Source: Turritopsis dohrnii (taxonomy: Eukaryota; Cnidaria; Hydrozoa; Anthoathecata; Oceaniidae). From it: DNA of 64,000 nucleotides. Below are positions 36,550-47,470 of the stretch, in pieces. Location of the stretch: contig BQMF02000140.1 in the NCBI GenBank assembly GCA_027922465.2, positions 124,001 to 188,000 of the forward strand, written 5' to 3'. Made by a program: the position numbers and the translations under genes. Position 1 is the first letter of the stretch, and each line of letters starts with the position of its first letter. Under the pieces are notes generated by a model. The model saw only the letters and a program-made list of their open reading frames with translations. It was not told the DNA's origin and did no database searches.

Positions 36550-38430
36550 ATGCAAAGAATCATTCGAAGAACCTATCACAAGACTAACATGCTTATGAAA
36601 CAAAATCCTAGATCCCCAACAATCCCATTACCAACAGATTTTTTTCAGAAATCTTTGCCGACTCTGCCGTATCCAGACCTGCATAGAACCCTTTCAGCAT
36701 TTCTTGAGCAGCAAAGTACAGTAATGGATGCCAAGAAATTCCAGGAACTCGAGAAGCTAACCAATGAATTCTATCAGGAAGATATCAAAGTACTGGATCA
36801 AATGATGTATGAGGAATACCAACACAACAAACGAATATATGGTGGATATCAGTGCATAGACAGCCTTCGAAAGTGGCGCTTTCCTACGTTGCGCCAAACC
36901 TATGGTAGCCTGGGTTATCATGTGGATCCTTCTGATACACAATTGGTCATCGCTTCAAAACTTTTGCATTCTATTGGTGTTGTTCAAAAGACTCTTCGTG
37001 ACAATTCGTACAAACCTGTAATGTTCAAATCCAATCCATTGTTTGAAAGCATTTTGTTACAGACACCTGAAGATCATCGAACTCAGGTAGCCCAAGGCCT
37101 AGGTATCATTCCATTCGATATGGCGGTTTATCGAAATACACTCAGTGGTACAAGATTGCCTGGTACTGAGATGGATGGAGTGAACGTAGCAACTGAATCA
37201 AAGAATGTTGTGGTCATTAAAAATGGGAATATGTTCTCGTTTGATATAATGCATGATAATGGTACTTTGTTGTCGACTGCAGAATTGTTAAAGAATTTGG
37301 AAACTGTTGTGTTGCAGAGTACAGGGACTTGCACCACCCCTATTGCTGCTCTTACAGCAATGAAGCGAGACAAATGGGCTGAGTATCGAAACTATTTGAT
37401 GTCAAATCCGCAAAATGCAGAAGCGATGAAAAAGATTGAAGATGCCATAACAGTTCTTACACTTGATGGAGCATATGAAGGAGAATCGAGAGGAAAATTA
37501 ATGCTACATGGAGAGATACCAGGAAATCGATGGTTTGACAAGAATTTAGCATTTTCAATAGATGAATCATTGGGAATTGTCACTGCTTCTGGCACTAGCA
37601 CAGAAACGCATGGAGACATAATGGCAAATGTTACAGATGACGTTCTCGATGTGTATGAAAACTTATCAACTTCATCAAGAAACGTGTCTTCGTCACAAGG
37701 TTCAGTTGAATCATTAAATTTTTCCATCGATGATAAATTACGAGAAGGAGTCGAAGTGGCTAAGAAAGAATTCAGCGAAATTTTCAACGATTATCAATGT
37801 GTCCATATAGAATCCGACAATTTTGGACGAAAAGAGTTCAGTAAACATCAGTTGAGCCCCGACAGTGTATGTCATGTTGCAACGCAAATAACATTCATGA
37901 AGTTACTTGGTCGACCACAGAATGTCATTTCTCCCGTCATGGTACCATCCTTCATCAACAGTCACTATTTTGTTACATTCGCTCCATGGAGAAATACAAT
38001 TGAAGTAGCTAACCGATATGTTTCTCAAGGAAAGGTCGATTTATCAGCATTAAAATTACACTCGGACAAGTACGTATCTCTTTTGATGCAAATGAGGCAT
38101 GGATTGGTGGCTACTGAACCGCATTTAAGGGCCCTAATAGAGTTTGCAAGATCCACTGGAAAGGCTCGTGAATTCTTTGAACATGAAATGGTTGAAAAAT
38201 CACTGCTTGCAAGAATGGATGTTGCCACTGTTCCGAGCAAGGGTATTCGGTACATGGTATTAACTGGCTTTAATGGTGCAATGGCTTTTGGAAATTTATT
38301 CAAAAAAGATAAATTTTATGGAACAGTTACTTCAAGTAATAAGGATCAACTATCTCCTGAAAGTTTCAAAAAGGTTTTCCAGGAGACAATGGACGATTTG
38401 TTGAAGCAGATACGAAAACAACAATTATAA
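36550..38430 (+). CDS. Carnitine/choline O-acyltransferase family protein
   Basis: An intact intronless 626-codon gene. The N-terminus (MQRIIRRTYHKT) is basic and could target mitochondria. LPTLPYPDLHRTL (36-48) matches family signature 1. NRWFDKNLAF is the start of signature 2, and the catalytic His is at 354 in TETHGD, diverged from the usual EH context. FGRKEFSKHQLSPDS is the CoA-contact helix region, and TFAPWRNTIEVA corresponds to the carnitine-site Arg-Thr motif. The family moves acyl groups between CoA and carnitine (or choline). Overall divergence prevents choosing acetyl-, octanoyl- or palmitoyl-type activity; length is nearest to carnitine acetyltransferases. The absence of introns in a host gene could mean retrocopy origin or simple intron loss. 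Confidence 0.88.
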   Translation: MQRIIRRTYHKTNMLMKQNPRSPTIPLPTDFFQKSLPTLPYPDLHRTLSAFLEQQSTVMDAKKFQELEKLTNEFYQEDIKVLDQMMYEEYQHNKRIYGGYQCIDSLRKWRFPTLRQTYGSLGYHVDPSDTQLVIASKLLHSIGVVQKTLRDNSYKPVMFKSNPLFESILLQTPEDHRTQVAQGLGIIPFDMAVYRNTLSGTRLPGTEMDGVNVATESKNVVVIKNGNMFSFDIMHDNGTLLSTAELLKNLETVVLQSTGTCTTPIAALTAMKRDKWAEYRNYLMSNPQNAEAMKKIEDAITVLTLDGAYEGESRGKLMLHGEIPGNRWFDKNLAFSIDESLGIVTASGTSTETHGDIMANVTDDVLDVYENLSTSSRNVSSSQGSVESLNFSIDDKLREGVEVAKKEFSEIFNDYQCVHIESDNFGRKEFSKHQLSPDSVCHVATQITFMKLLGRPQNVISPVMVPSFINSHYFVTFAPWRNTIEVANRYVSQGKVDLSALKLHSDKYVSLLMQMRHGLVATEPHLRALIEFARSTGKAREFFEHEMVEKSLLARMDVATVPSKGIRYMVLTGFNGAMAFGNLFKKDKFYGTVTSSNKDQLSPESFKKVFQETMDDLLKQIRKQQL

Positions 38431-38828
38431 GGGAAACCACTTATTGTAATTGGTTACTAATTAATTGCTATTCATTGATATAATGAATTTCCTTGCTATT
38501 GATCATCTATTTCTGATCCTCTTTTAGGACAATTAATGCTTGTTTTAAATACCGAGTTTCCTGAATTTTTCTATGCATACATGCTTCACTCTCACAGTAG
38601 GTTTCTTAAAAAGAAACTCGTTCATAAGAAACAAGAAGCTACATCTTCCAAAAAATTAGAAACTTTTGGTGCTGGAATTTTATGCTCCAAAAAATTAAGA
38701 AACTAGTAAAAGTAGTTCTCCATGAAACATCTTTTCACATACTTTTTGTGGTTTAATAACAGAGACAAGTATATGTCAATTTCATTCGATATAATTTTCG
38801 ATTGTCAATTTCAACGGAATGTTTGTAC
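38431..38828. other. 3' flank of the acyltransferase gene
   Basis: No gene. AAAAAATTA-GAAACTTTTGG-type duplication at 38650-38705 is a small imperfect tandem repeat. No AATAAA is seen close to the stop codon. Confidence 0.35.
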
Positions 38829-38989
38829 TAGTAATCACATGTTTGAGAGGGAAATTTGGGATAAATTTCACGAGTTCATTTTTGAAATTTTGAAATCTCC
38901 CGAGTGAAACGAGGGAGATTTCAAATTTTCAAAAATTGAACGAGGGTAATTTATCCGAAATTTCACGAAACTTAACATGTGATTACTGG
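38829..38989. repeat. Long imperfect inverted repeat (about 160 bp hairpin)
   Basis: The left arm starts GTAATCACATGTT and the right arm ends AACATGTGATTAC. Inner arms pair GAAATCTCCC with GGGAGATTTC around a short centre (GAGTGAAACGA, about 38900). It is either a foldback-type mobile element or a MITE with near-complete palindromy. Confidence 0.85.
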
Positions 38990-40466
38990 TTAATCACTTG
39001 ATGACAAATCATACAAATTGACTCTCCATTTTCAAAAATCAAAATAAACACAGACCTTCTACGAAAGAATGACAGTGTAAATCAAAACATTCGAAAGTTG
39101 TCAATTTCATGTTCGATCGGCTATTCGAATGTTGAAAAAAGAAAACAGCAGGAAATTATAAATCATCAGCGGGAAATTACAAAACAGCGGGAAATTACAA
39201 AACAGCGGGAAATTTCAAAATAACGCCATTGACGACGTCAATCAAATTACATACAACAATGTGATTAATGTTTTAACTTTTATGCGTGACACATAAAATG
39301 AGTGTTCGTTTCAAATAAAAAACTTTCGGTACTAAAATTACCATAAAACTACAAAGCTGTCAGTACTACAGCCTTTAACTGGTTTCCTCTTTTAAAAAGA
39401 TACTTGTATAAGGAGTATGTAACCTGAATGGGCAGAACGATAATGTTACGAACAGAGCCTTTAATTTTATTTGCCTGAAAGGCTAGCACAAAAGAATTTA
39501 AAGAACTTTATGTATTAATTATTTAACAATTTCCAAAGTATCGTCAGTTCTGTGGTATGTTGAACAGTGAAAGAACAAGATTGGTATTACTTTTTCAGAA
39601 TTAGGCGAGCGTTTACTGGAGGGAGGCGCGTATTAAGTTATTCTGTTACAGGCAGAAAGATTTGAGGAGCAAATACAAGTGTAATTAAATTAAAGGCTGA
39701 AATTTTTATATTATGCTTAGATATACTGCTGCTCAAACCCTTTATATTGTATGCCGTTTCTTCACTAGTCAAAATCAACTCAAATGTGCGCAAGGTGTTA
39801 CATGTTTAAATATAGCGGAAATCTGGGTCTGTTACAAAAAATATTAGCATTCTGTCCTTCCGACACGATAACTATTTGTCTCAATATTTTTTGACCATCA
39901 CCCTTGTGGAAATCATGATTTGGAATTTTGTAAGTTCTAATCTAGTATACTTTCGAAAAACGTTGGCTTGATATTGTATCATAAACGTGTTGTTTTTTGT
40001 ATGGCCCTGGATTATTGATTGGTCCGTCCGACATAACAAATAATTTTATAACAGACCAATTTCCGTCATACAGGATTACATACTATACTTTATGAAACAA
40101 AACTTTCAACGGTGATAATATCGACCTTTTCTTCCTGCAGTAAATTTCAAACACCCTTTGAAAACCAAGTAAATGAAGTGCCGTGCATGTTACATCTGTG
40201 TTTAAAGTGTGAGGCAACTTATCAATTCATTTATCATACGATTAACGTTTTATTGAGTCCAATTTCTCTGATCAAAAATGCTCTAAAACTTTTACTTTTG
40301 GCATTTTTTCGTTTGGTTATGTTGAATTCATTAGGCCTTTTTCTCGTTCGGCTGTTTGTTTTGAAAACCTTTTTGCTCTTTCCACTATCTGCTTTCTCAA
40401 GCATTGTAAATTTCAAGAAGACTAAGAATTAATGCATTCCAGAACACGTCAGTCCAGCTTAAAATT
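38990..40466. other. AT-rich spacer
   Basis: No gene. A short tandem motif (AAACAGCGGGAAATTAC, about three units) lies at about 39160-39225. Frame 40112-40432 has no recognised domain. Confidence 0.35.
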
Positions 40467-40634
40467 AGCGAGTTTAAGATCCGACGACGAGAACGGCAAC
40501 TTCGTAGTAAATTGCAATGTGCGCATGTGCAAGGTCATTCCCCTCATGTGTTTGAAGTTCTCGCGGCACGGTCCGAACGTGAAAAGCAATGTTTTCACGT
40601 TTTCTGGAAACGATAGGAATTTCCTTTAAAAAAG

Positions 40635-40666
40635 ATGGCTGCAGAAACAACAGAGAATGCTAAACA
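40635..40666 (+). CDS. Harbinger MYB-like protein, predicted exon 1
   Basis: ATG at 40635 opens MAAETTENAK and is cut after two bases of the next codon at a GTAAGT donor (40667). The acceptor TTTTGTAG at 44609-44616 joins it in phase to exon 2, giving ...AKQRQMLWSEHD. The match of donor, acceptor and phase supports this, but no transcript evidence is available. Confidence 0.55.
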
Positions 40667-40931
40667 GTAAGTTTTCATTTATTTAAATGCACTTAATGTT
40701 AAAAAATATCACAAAAATGTTTTATTTTGACTTTTTTTAACTCTGTGATGAGAAAGAAAATACTAATTTTTATTTTTCAAATCGCGTTATACGCGAGGTG
40801 TTTGGAATGCAAAGGTTTCGTGTGGACATTTTTTTAGCCTGGAAGTTTCTTGATCAAGAATCACAGCCTTTACCGTTCAGATCAATGTGCGCTGCCATAT
40901 TCTTTGAAGCGGACGTGAATGTGTGTAGGAT

Positions 40932-40957
40932 CATGGACGTATATATATACGTCCATG
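40932..40957. repeat. 26-bp perfect palindrome
   Basis: CATGGACGTATAT followed by its exact reverse complement, with no loop. Lies in the first intron of the Harbinger MYB gene. Confidence 0.95.
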
Positions 40958-41136
40958 GTAGGATGTATAATACAGTTATTTTCTACGGTATATGTATTTC
41001 TTTGAATGACGTTTTTGTTCCATTTCATCGCTCATATTTTTGTTCATGTAAACTTAAAATTACTCAATAAGATTATCCAGCACAATTCAGCACTGCTCAA
41101 TTATTATTTACATCCATCTCTCTATTTTGAATTCCA

Positions 41137-41433
41137 TTGCCTTATGTTTCTTCTTCTGGTAATAGTATTATTATATGTTGCTTTATTCTGCTCAAATTTG
41201 CATTTAGCTGCTTTAAAATTTATGTAGTTGTATATGGAATTGAAAGTAACCCAGGACCAAATTTTTCTAAAGTATATAGTTCAAGAACCTTTTCACTTTA
41301 CATGATCCAAAATTTGGCGAAACAGCAGGTTTTCAATGTACCGAAAATGGCTTACAATATGTTACAGTGCTATCAATTCCTATCACTCTTTAATTGTTGC
41401 AAGCCAAACAGCAGGGCCCCTAGTAGCAGTTGA
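41137..41433 (+). pseudogene. ORF fragment with hydrophobic start and 2A-like motif
   Basis: A short reading frame: a hydrophobic, Cys-containing segment (IIICCFILLKFAFSCF), then YGIESNPGP at 41233-41259, then a non-conserved tail. The NPGP end with GIES before it resembles 2A ribosome-skipping peptides (consensus D-V/I-E-x-N-P-G-P, with the Asp replaced by Gly). Such motifs sit at the N-terminus of some invertebrate LINE ORFs. No endonuclease follows, so this is a remnant. Confidence 0.55.
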
Positions 41434-41452
41434 TCAAATATTCCTTGTAATA

Positions 41453-42062
41453 CTTTAAAGTCAGAAATTCATTCGCAAAATTTTTTGTATTTTGCGGGAA
41501 TTAATTTTCGTGAATTGGCCAAAAATATTTTTTTGCGAGAATTAATTTTCGCGAATTGGTGAAAAATCTTTCACCAAAAAATGTTAGACTAGATTTTATT
41601 TCTTCTTTTTACGACGTATGCACTTGGTATTTGTCATGATATTTTCATGAACAAAGTTGAGAAGAGAAGAAAGCTAATTTGTTACAATCTTCGACACTCG
41701 AGTTATCTCGAACCCCCAAGGGACCGACAAAAATGTTCGACATTACAAAAGATAATGAGCGTCGGCTGTATATACTGTGTTTCAAATACGTTTGGTACAG
41801 TATGGTGGACTTGCATGCAAATATTAGGCGCGAAAGAACTGTAAATGCAATTTTTAAACAGATTTCAACATTTTTAAAGATTTTTGAAAATTTTTGCGTA
41901 TCAGTGCAAAATCATTTTTTTCTGCGGGAATTTAATTTCACGAATGTCCCAAAAAGATTTTTTCGCGGGCATTTAATTTCGCGAATTGAGAGTCCATTCG
42001 CGAAATTCGCGAAAATTTCTTCCCGCAAAAATTTCTTCCCGCAAAAATTTCTGACTTTAAAG
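41453..42062. mobile_element. TA-flanked MITE nested in the Harbinger intron
   Basis: Terminal inverted repeats CTTTAAAGTCAGAAATT (41453) and AATTTCTGACTTTAAAG (to 42062) are flanked by TA on both sides, as for Tc1/mariner-type insertions. The interior has repeated TTAATTTTCGCGAATTGG-like blocks on one side and their complement on the other. No ORF. Confidence 0.88.
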
Positions 42063-42929
42063 TATATTCATTGAACCCCAGTTAGTCAAGTTGCTTTTCT
42101 AAGTGTGGTAAATCATCTTTTTTTAGAAGAAATTGACCTTTTTCAAACTCAAAAAAATCTCACAGCCAATGATATGGGTACCGGTGCTATTTTTACTTGT
42201 GCAGGTTACAGTTCTGCACTTCTCTGGGATATTGAAAACATTCAATTATATATTTATTTGATTTCACAGTAAAGTAGTTGGTGATTCTGAGTGTTCATCT
42301 GCTCCAAATGGCAATATTACTTGAATTTATTTTTTAAGTGAACTAAATGCATTATAAAAGATATGTTTGAACCTATTGTAATGAAACACAGTATAACATC
42401 CAATTATCGCCATTTATGCAATACAAGATACTATTTCTTCAACTAAAGCAATTATATAACAATTACGTTGAAAGGTCAATTTCCGAAATTGAAAGGTAGT
42501 ATTTGCAATGTACCCTTTGATACTTCTGCGACCAATGTATTTCCATGTGGAGCTCACGTTTAGTTATCATAAAACTGAAAAGAAAGTTAGCTTTCCATGG
42601 ACATGTTTACTTTGCGTCTGTCTCTCCAGAATCTATTTATTCAGGTCTTCAATATTTTCAGGAACACAATCCATTTGACATAAAATTCATCATGATAACA
42701 TTCCTAATGATTTCCTAGATTTGTATGAGATTTCCACTTAAGATTTGCGTGAAGAACAAGTTAACCAAGATAACCTTGAAGAAGATAAAAATCCACTAGA
42801 TTTGTTCAGATTGAACACACAGGAAACAATGTTGTATAATAGTTTCTCCTCAATTGAAGAAATTAATATTACCCCTGGGGAAGGTCAGCAACCTAGTTCT
42901 CTGTTAACGGAAGCATTATGAAGAATTAG

Positions 42930-43217
42930 CCTTATTTGAAAAATTTGGAAATTATTCAGTTATTTCTACATTTCTACTATTTCCACTTTATTACTGGTAA
43001 AAGTCATAGATTCTTACATAATGGCCACTGTTTCCGCATTGATCAGATAAGCAATTTTAGGTGGCTTTCTTTTTCACCTTATGCTGATGGTGGATTTTAT
43101 TTACCTTGCGTTCTCTTTGCTGATAAATTTCCTAATGTGACACTCAAAAATAAGAATCTACTTTTTCAAGCTGTCAAAGGCCAGCTCAAGTGCCTGTACT
43201 TAGAATTAAAATCATGA
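42930..43217 (+). pseudogene. hAT-type transposase fragment (TTF/DUF4371-like)
   Basis: Reads ISNFRWLSFSPYADGGFYLP followed by CVLF, the W-x-x-x-S-x-x-x-D-G-x-F-C/Y-x-x-C-V-L-F motif at the N-terminus of one group of hAT transposases. No catalytic core follows; stops abound. A relic inside the Harbinger intron. Confidence 0.65.
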
Positions 43218-43344
43218 AAAGGCACCAGTAGATTGTAAAAAAATCTTGTCATCAATAAGTCTCTTTCATTTATCACACTTCTTAGTCAAGAAGCAAAGAA
43301 AGAAAAGTTGGTTCAATAAAATAAGTCAAAATATAAACAATTAC

Positions 43345-43480
43345 CTTAAAGGTATTAAATTTCGCGGGTACTTAATTTTGCGATTGTAAAATTTTTACTT
43401 TTCGCGGGTATTTAATTTCGCGATTTTTGGTTTCGGACATTTTTTGTGGGTGCTTAATTTCGCGATTTGGGGTTGTTTTT
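43345..43480. repeat. Short tandem TTCGCGGGTATTTAATTTCGCG repeats
   Basis: Three units of about 45-50 bp with the core TTCGCGGGTA-TTAATTTCGCGAT. Related in sequence to the interior of the nested MITE 41453-42062, so probably another member's fragment. Confidence 0.7.
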
Positions 43481-44616
43481 TTTAATTTCAGCTTTTCTTA
43501 TTTTCCTTTTATCTATGGATACAAAGTTATTCATTACTCATTTTTTATTGAATTTCAACACTTATGTTAATGTGTTTGTCTTCATTATTTCAAATGCATG
43601 GTAGGATTTGTACGATGGGGGTTGTGAGCTGCCATAAAAGCTCATCAATAATGACTTTCTTCAATGTTGTATCAGTATGAAGGCATGAAAGGTATATCAT
43701 TTTAGTTAACACATGTATAGAAATTGTTTTAACTTTGTTTAATTCGCTTTAGACATGTTATTTCTTTTTGCCTATATATATATATGTTCAAATGTGTAAA
43801 TCAATGTTATGTTGCTATCCATGTCTGGTTCTATATGCGAACCTAGGCATGCTGATGAAGCCTGATATTGGCAGAAACAGTGACTATGAGTGATTGATGT
43901 GTATGTAACAAACATCGTGTTTTCAATGTAGTTAAGTTAGTAGGAAAAGTGAATAAATATTCTGTTTTGCATGGACATCGGAAAAAAAAATTACTTCTTT
44001 TTTCTGATCACCTTAATAACCCGTGAAAAGTTTCATAAATGCCTAATGCCACCATCCCAACAAGAACTGTAAGGTCTAGGCAACAAACTTTGTCGAGAAG
44101 AGCTACGACATTTTTCGGGAAATCCGGTTATCAATCAGGAAACATGAATGTTCCGATATTTTAGAAAAAGTTGAAATGAGTTCTACTTTTTCTTTTTGTG
44201 TTCTGAATAGAAGTGTGGATAGAAAAATGAAGCGATCAAATTTTGGTATTCGTTAAATTCCAAAAAAGTTTTATAAGCCTTTAGGTTTATTTTACATAAG
44301 CCTGTGATGTGCTGAACCAGTGAACTGATATTTTTCATCATGGGGCTCTCCTCGGGCCGCTTGACTTGATTAAACAGCGAGTCGTTCCCAGGACTTCGTC
44401 GAAGAGGTTTCTTCCCTTTCTTTTTCAACGGCTTATCTCCGAATTTGACTGACATTCATGTGTTGAATAAATCGCTTTGTGTTGTATTTTATGAATTTTG
44501 TTTGCTGCATCTTCCTTCATGTTCATTTTTAAAAGAGACCTAACTTTATGTAACCTTCTCAAGCAGAAAACGCGATTTGTTCACATGCGCAGCATTTCTT
44601 GTTTTTTATTTTGTAG

Positions 44617-45291
44617 ACGACAAATGTTGTGGTCAGAGCATGATATTTATTTACTTCGAGAAATTCTGCACTTACAGCCTTGGACTCAACGTTATGGAAG
44701 TGTCGAGCGGGGCCAGTGTTGGGATGAAGTTGCAGCTATTTTAAACTCCTTGCAAGAACCAATGTTCAAAGTAACACCTCGATCAGTTAGAGATCGTTAT
44801 AGTCTTGTAGTCAAGAAGTACAAAAAAAAGTGGAGTGATGAGGAAAAGGCATCTGGAATTTCACCAGAGCACAGTGAAATTGATGAGGCGTTGCTAGATC
44901 TTATACAGAGATTTGATGAGGCTGACAAGGAAAGAAAAAAGGATACAGCTGAAAAAAATCCAAAAACGAAGAAGAACTTGTTAAAGCACAAGAAATTAGG
45001 AAATTGTCACTGGAAACATTTGGTGAGTCTCGGAATCGTAAAGAAGGTGATGTAGAACCAAAGTGTAAACGTGTACGTAGACCGTCATCTGATGTGTTCA
45101 CATTTTTAGCCGAAAAATCAGAGAGAGAATTTAAACTTCGACAGGAAGAATTAAAATTGAAACAGCAGGAAATTATGCTTCAAACTCAGCAAATCCATAA
45201 TACACAGCAGGCACATCAGGCTCAACTTGCCATGCTTCAGCAGCAAAATGTATTGGTGTTAGAAATGTTTAAAAAATTTAACAAAGAGTGA
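44617..45291 (+). CDS. Harbinger MYB/SANT-like DNA-binding protein, exon 2 (one frameshift)
   Basis: After a TTTTGTAG acceptor the frame gives MLWSEHDIYLLREIL, then W and R residues in a trihelix/SANT-like arrangement (GQCWDEVAAIL, PRSVRDRYSLVVKKYKKKW), as in the MYB-like partner that brings Harbinger transposase to the DNA and nucleus. At an A7 run near 44952-44958 the frame breaks. The family-typical continuation (ELVKAQEIRKLSLETFGESR, then a Gln-rich coiled coil ending at 45291) lies one base over, implying a single-A loss. Start by splicing from 40635-40666, or alternatively at 44624. Confidence 0.75.
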
Positions 45292-45600
45292 CAATATAAC
45301 TTTCTTGCTTGCGATGGCCTATTTCTGTTGAACTTTTTGTTATCATGCAGCATGGAATGCATATGAATGTTGCTATTGTACATGCTGTATATTTTATCAG
45401 AGCAGTTATATAAACTATTCTATTGTTCGGGCAATTTTCAGTCAGTACGGTTAAGTAAATAATTGAATTCCAAGATTATTGCTGGATTGGATTGATTCGA
45501 ATAACTGAAAAATGTCTGAACTGTTGTTTTTTTTATTACTGTTTTTACAATTATATTACAGTCCATTCTAAGTATATTTTTCATAACTTTTCAAAAGACT

Positions 45601-46668
45601 TTACTGAAAATATTCGTTAATTGATATAGGTTGTAAGCCAAAATATTTTGAAGTTGTATTCCCATACAAGCAAGTACGAGCATTTTGCATTAAGGCACAA
45701 CAAAGATACATTTTGCCAACAGCACTTAGTTGTAGTTTCAGTCCTTTTTTGAAGTCCAGAAATTTGAAATAGCTTATGACGTCACCAAAGATCCACTCGA
45801 CAGATGTTCTTACTTCACTCATTGATTTATTCCATGCCTGCTGCAAAGGAGTCATGGCAGCACCCTTAAAGGGGCCCATCAATTGTGGTCTGAGTGGATA
45901 TGCTGGGTCACCATATATGCATAAAATGTTGTGATTTGGGCCATGTGCGTATTCTTGAAGTTCACGAAACAAACCTGAGTCACTAAGCATACCACTATCA
46001 TGCTTTCTTCCCTCAACAGGCCCATAGAGATTGGCAATAAGGCCATTTGGTGTGACAACAGATTGAAATTTAATGGCATAAACCTTTTTGTGCCCATTGT
46101 ATACTATTCGTTGATTTTCCCCAGGTCTACATATGGGTCTGACAGTTCCATCAACAAATCCCCAACAGTTTTCTAGAGGAGCACCCTTATGATGAACTAC
46201 ATCAGCAAAAACTTGAAGATTACCAGGAGAAAGCCAATTTTGATTCATGGTACTCAATAAATGACCCCATTTCCTATATATAAACGTCATGATGTGATTG
46301 CTGATCAAGCATATTTCTGGTACAGGTCTGCCAAACCGACTGATCATATCCAAGTATCTGCAGGGGTAAGCAAACCTCTTCAGAAATATGCAAAGTGCTT
46401 CAACAGCAGCTACTTTAGTTCCATTGTAGCAAACTACAAATTCAGGAATTTCCAACACTTCACACAGTAAGTAGATATCGTTTTTCTCGAATCTAAACTC
46501 TGAAATACATTCGTCATTTTCCAAGTTCTCCAAAACAAACCTAGGGTAATTCCAATACGGCAAACTTAAATTATTTTTCCTACTTAAATCGTAGAGCAAT
46601 ATAAATTCTTCATCATTCAAGTCTCCAATATCATAAGCAACAAATAAAAGCTCTTCATCCACCTTCAT
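45601..46668 (-). CDS. PIF/Harbinger DDE transposase (HARBI1-like)
   Basis: An intact 355-residue protein. Catalytic triad positions: Asp173 in CWGFVDGT, Asp254 in IYGDPAYPL and Glu291 in SVEWIFGDV. GRKHDSGML (221-229) is also typical. An N-terminal helical region with KVAAVEALCIFLKRFAYP matches the family's helix-turn-helix-like segment. Cuts and integrates the element at its terminal repeats with the MYB-like partner. The transposase is intact while the partner is frameshifted, so this copy may be only partly functional. Confidence 0.93.
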   Translation of the reverse strand: MKVDEELLFVAYDIGDLNDEEFILLYDLSRKNNLSLPYWNYPRFVLENLENDECISEFRFEKNDIYLLCEVLEIPEFVVCYNGTKVAAVEALCIFLKRFAYPCRYLDMISRFGRPVPEICLISNHIMTFIYRKWGHLLSTMNQNWLSPGNLQVFADVVHHKGAPLENCWGFVDGTVRPICRPGENQRIVYNGHKKVYAIKFQSVVTPNGLIANLYGPVEGRKHDSGMLSDSGLFRELQEYAHGPNHNILCIYGDPAYPLRPQLMGPFKGAAMTPLQQAWNKSMSEVRTSVEWIFGDVISYFKFLDFKKGLKLQLSAVGKMYLCCALMQNARTCLYGNTTSKYFGLQPISINEYFQ

Positions 46669-47341
46669 TTTTTAATTTCAAAAGCGATTGAAACTGTTAG
46701 GGTTTCACACATTGTGAGAATGTTTGCGCAAATTATGCGCCATGTTTAAGGTTTTCGATTTTCTCCGTCGTTTTCGATGACGAGAACGTAAACCTTAATT
46801 ATAGAACCTCGGCGCCGTTTTCGTTCTCGTCGTCGGATCTTAAACTCGCTATTACGAGAGTTAAGACGAACGGACAGACAAATGAGGAATTGGCGTTCAT
46901 ATTCCCATCGAACATTTACTTTTGTTTTTCAAGTTCAGTGATAAACAGGAAGAATAAAATGCAGCGGAGAATAGGGAAAATATTGTGAGATGAAATAATA
47001 ACATAGAAAGAGTTTCCAATTACAAATATTTCAACAAAATTAATGTTTCTATTTCAAAGTAAATATGCTTATGCTTACTATCTTGGCTTAGTGTACAACT
47101 GCAAGTACATACATATGTCTCACATGAATTTGTTTGAAACATTACCCAGCGGGCACAAAGACGTCGTAAAGACGTCTTTTCAAGACGTCCCTAAGACGTC
47201 GCAAAATGGTCGCGAAGTGGGAATCTCAAAAGACGTCCCAATTACATCTTCATTGAGACGTCTCGATAACATCCCAACGACATCGTAACGACGTCGCAGG
47301 ATTATGAAATTTACTCTTTCAAAAACTGTAATAGGCCACAG

Positions 47342-47407
47342 GCGGACCCGAACCTGGAACCTCTGGTGTGCCAGCCGAACTCGTAATCGTTATGCCACCG
47401 CTGCTTG
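47342..47407 (-). other. tRNA-like segment within the MITE
   Basis: On the minus strand GGTGGCATAACGATTACGA resembles an A box with D-arm and AGGTTCGGGTCC a B box, about 45 bases apart. The intervening bases do not make a clean cloverleaf, so it is read as a decayed tRNA or tRNA-derived SINE head rather than a functional tRNA. Confidence 0.5.
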
Positions 47408-47470
47408 TTGTCAAGACGTTTAAAAACGTTTACAATAAATCATTCTATACAGACTGATTGCTTTTGAAAA

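Larger units (their letters stand above)
40467..46850 (-). mobile_element. PIF/Harbinger DNA transposon, complete ends
   Basis: The 6384-bp element is bounded by perfect 29-bp terminal inverted repeats beginning AGCGAGTTTAAGATCCGACG (40467-40495 and, inverted, 46822-46850). It is flanked by ATT on both sides (40464-40466, 46851-46853), a 3-bp target duplication as expected for the superfamily. It encodes the usual pair: a DDE transposase (minus strand, 45601-46668) and a MYB/SANT-like protein (plus strand, exons 40635-40666 and 44617-45291). The long intron between the MYB exons contains later insertions. Confidence 0.93.

Noticed and set aside
44183..44455. 90-codon minus-strand Lys-rich frame in the Harbinger intron
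   Set aside because: No recognisable domain and opposite to the MYB gene; cannot be separated from chance or from a 5' part of another relic.
47342..47407. Functional tRNA gene
   Set aside because: A- and B-box-like motifs are present but no consistent cloverleaf or anticodon arm could be drawn.
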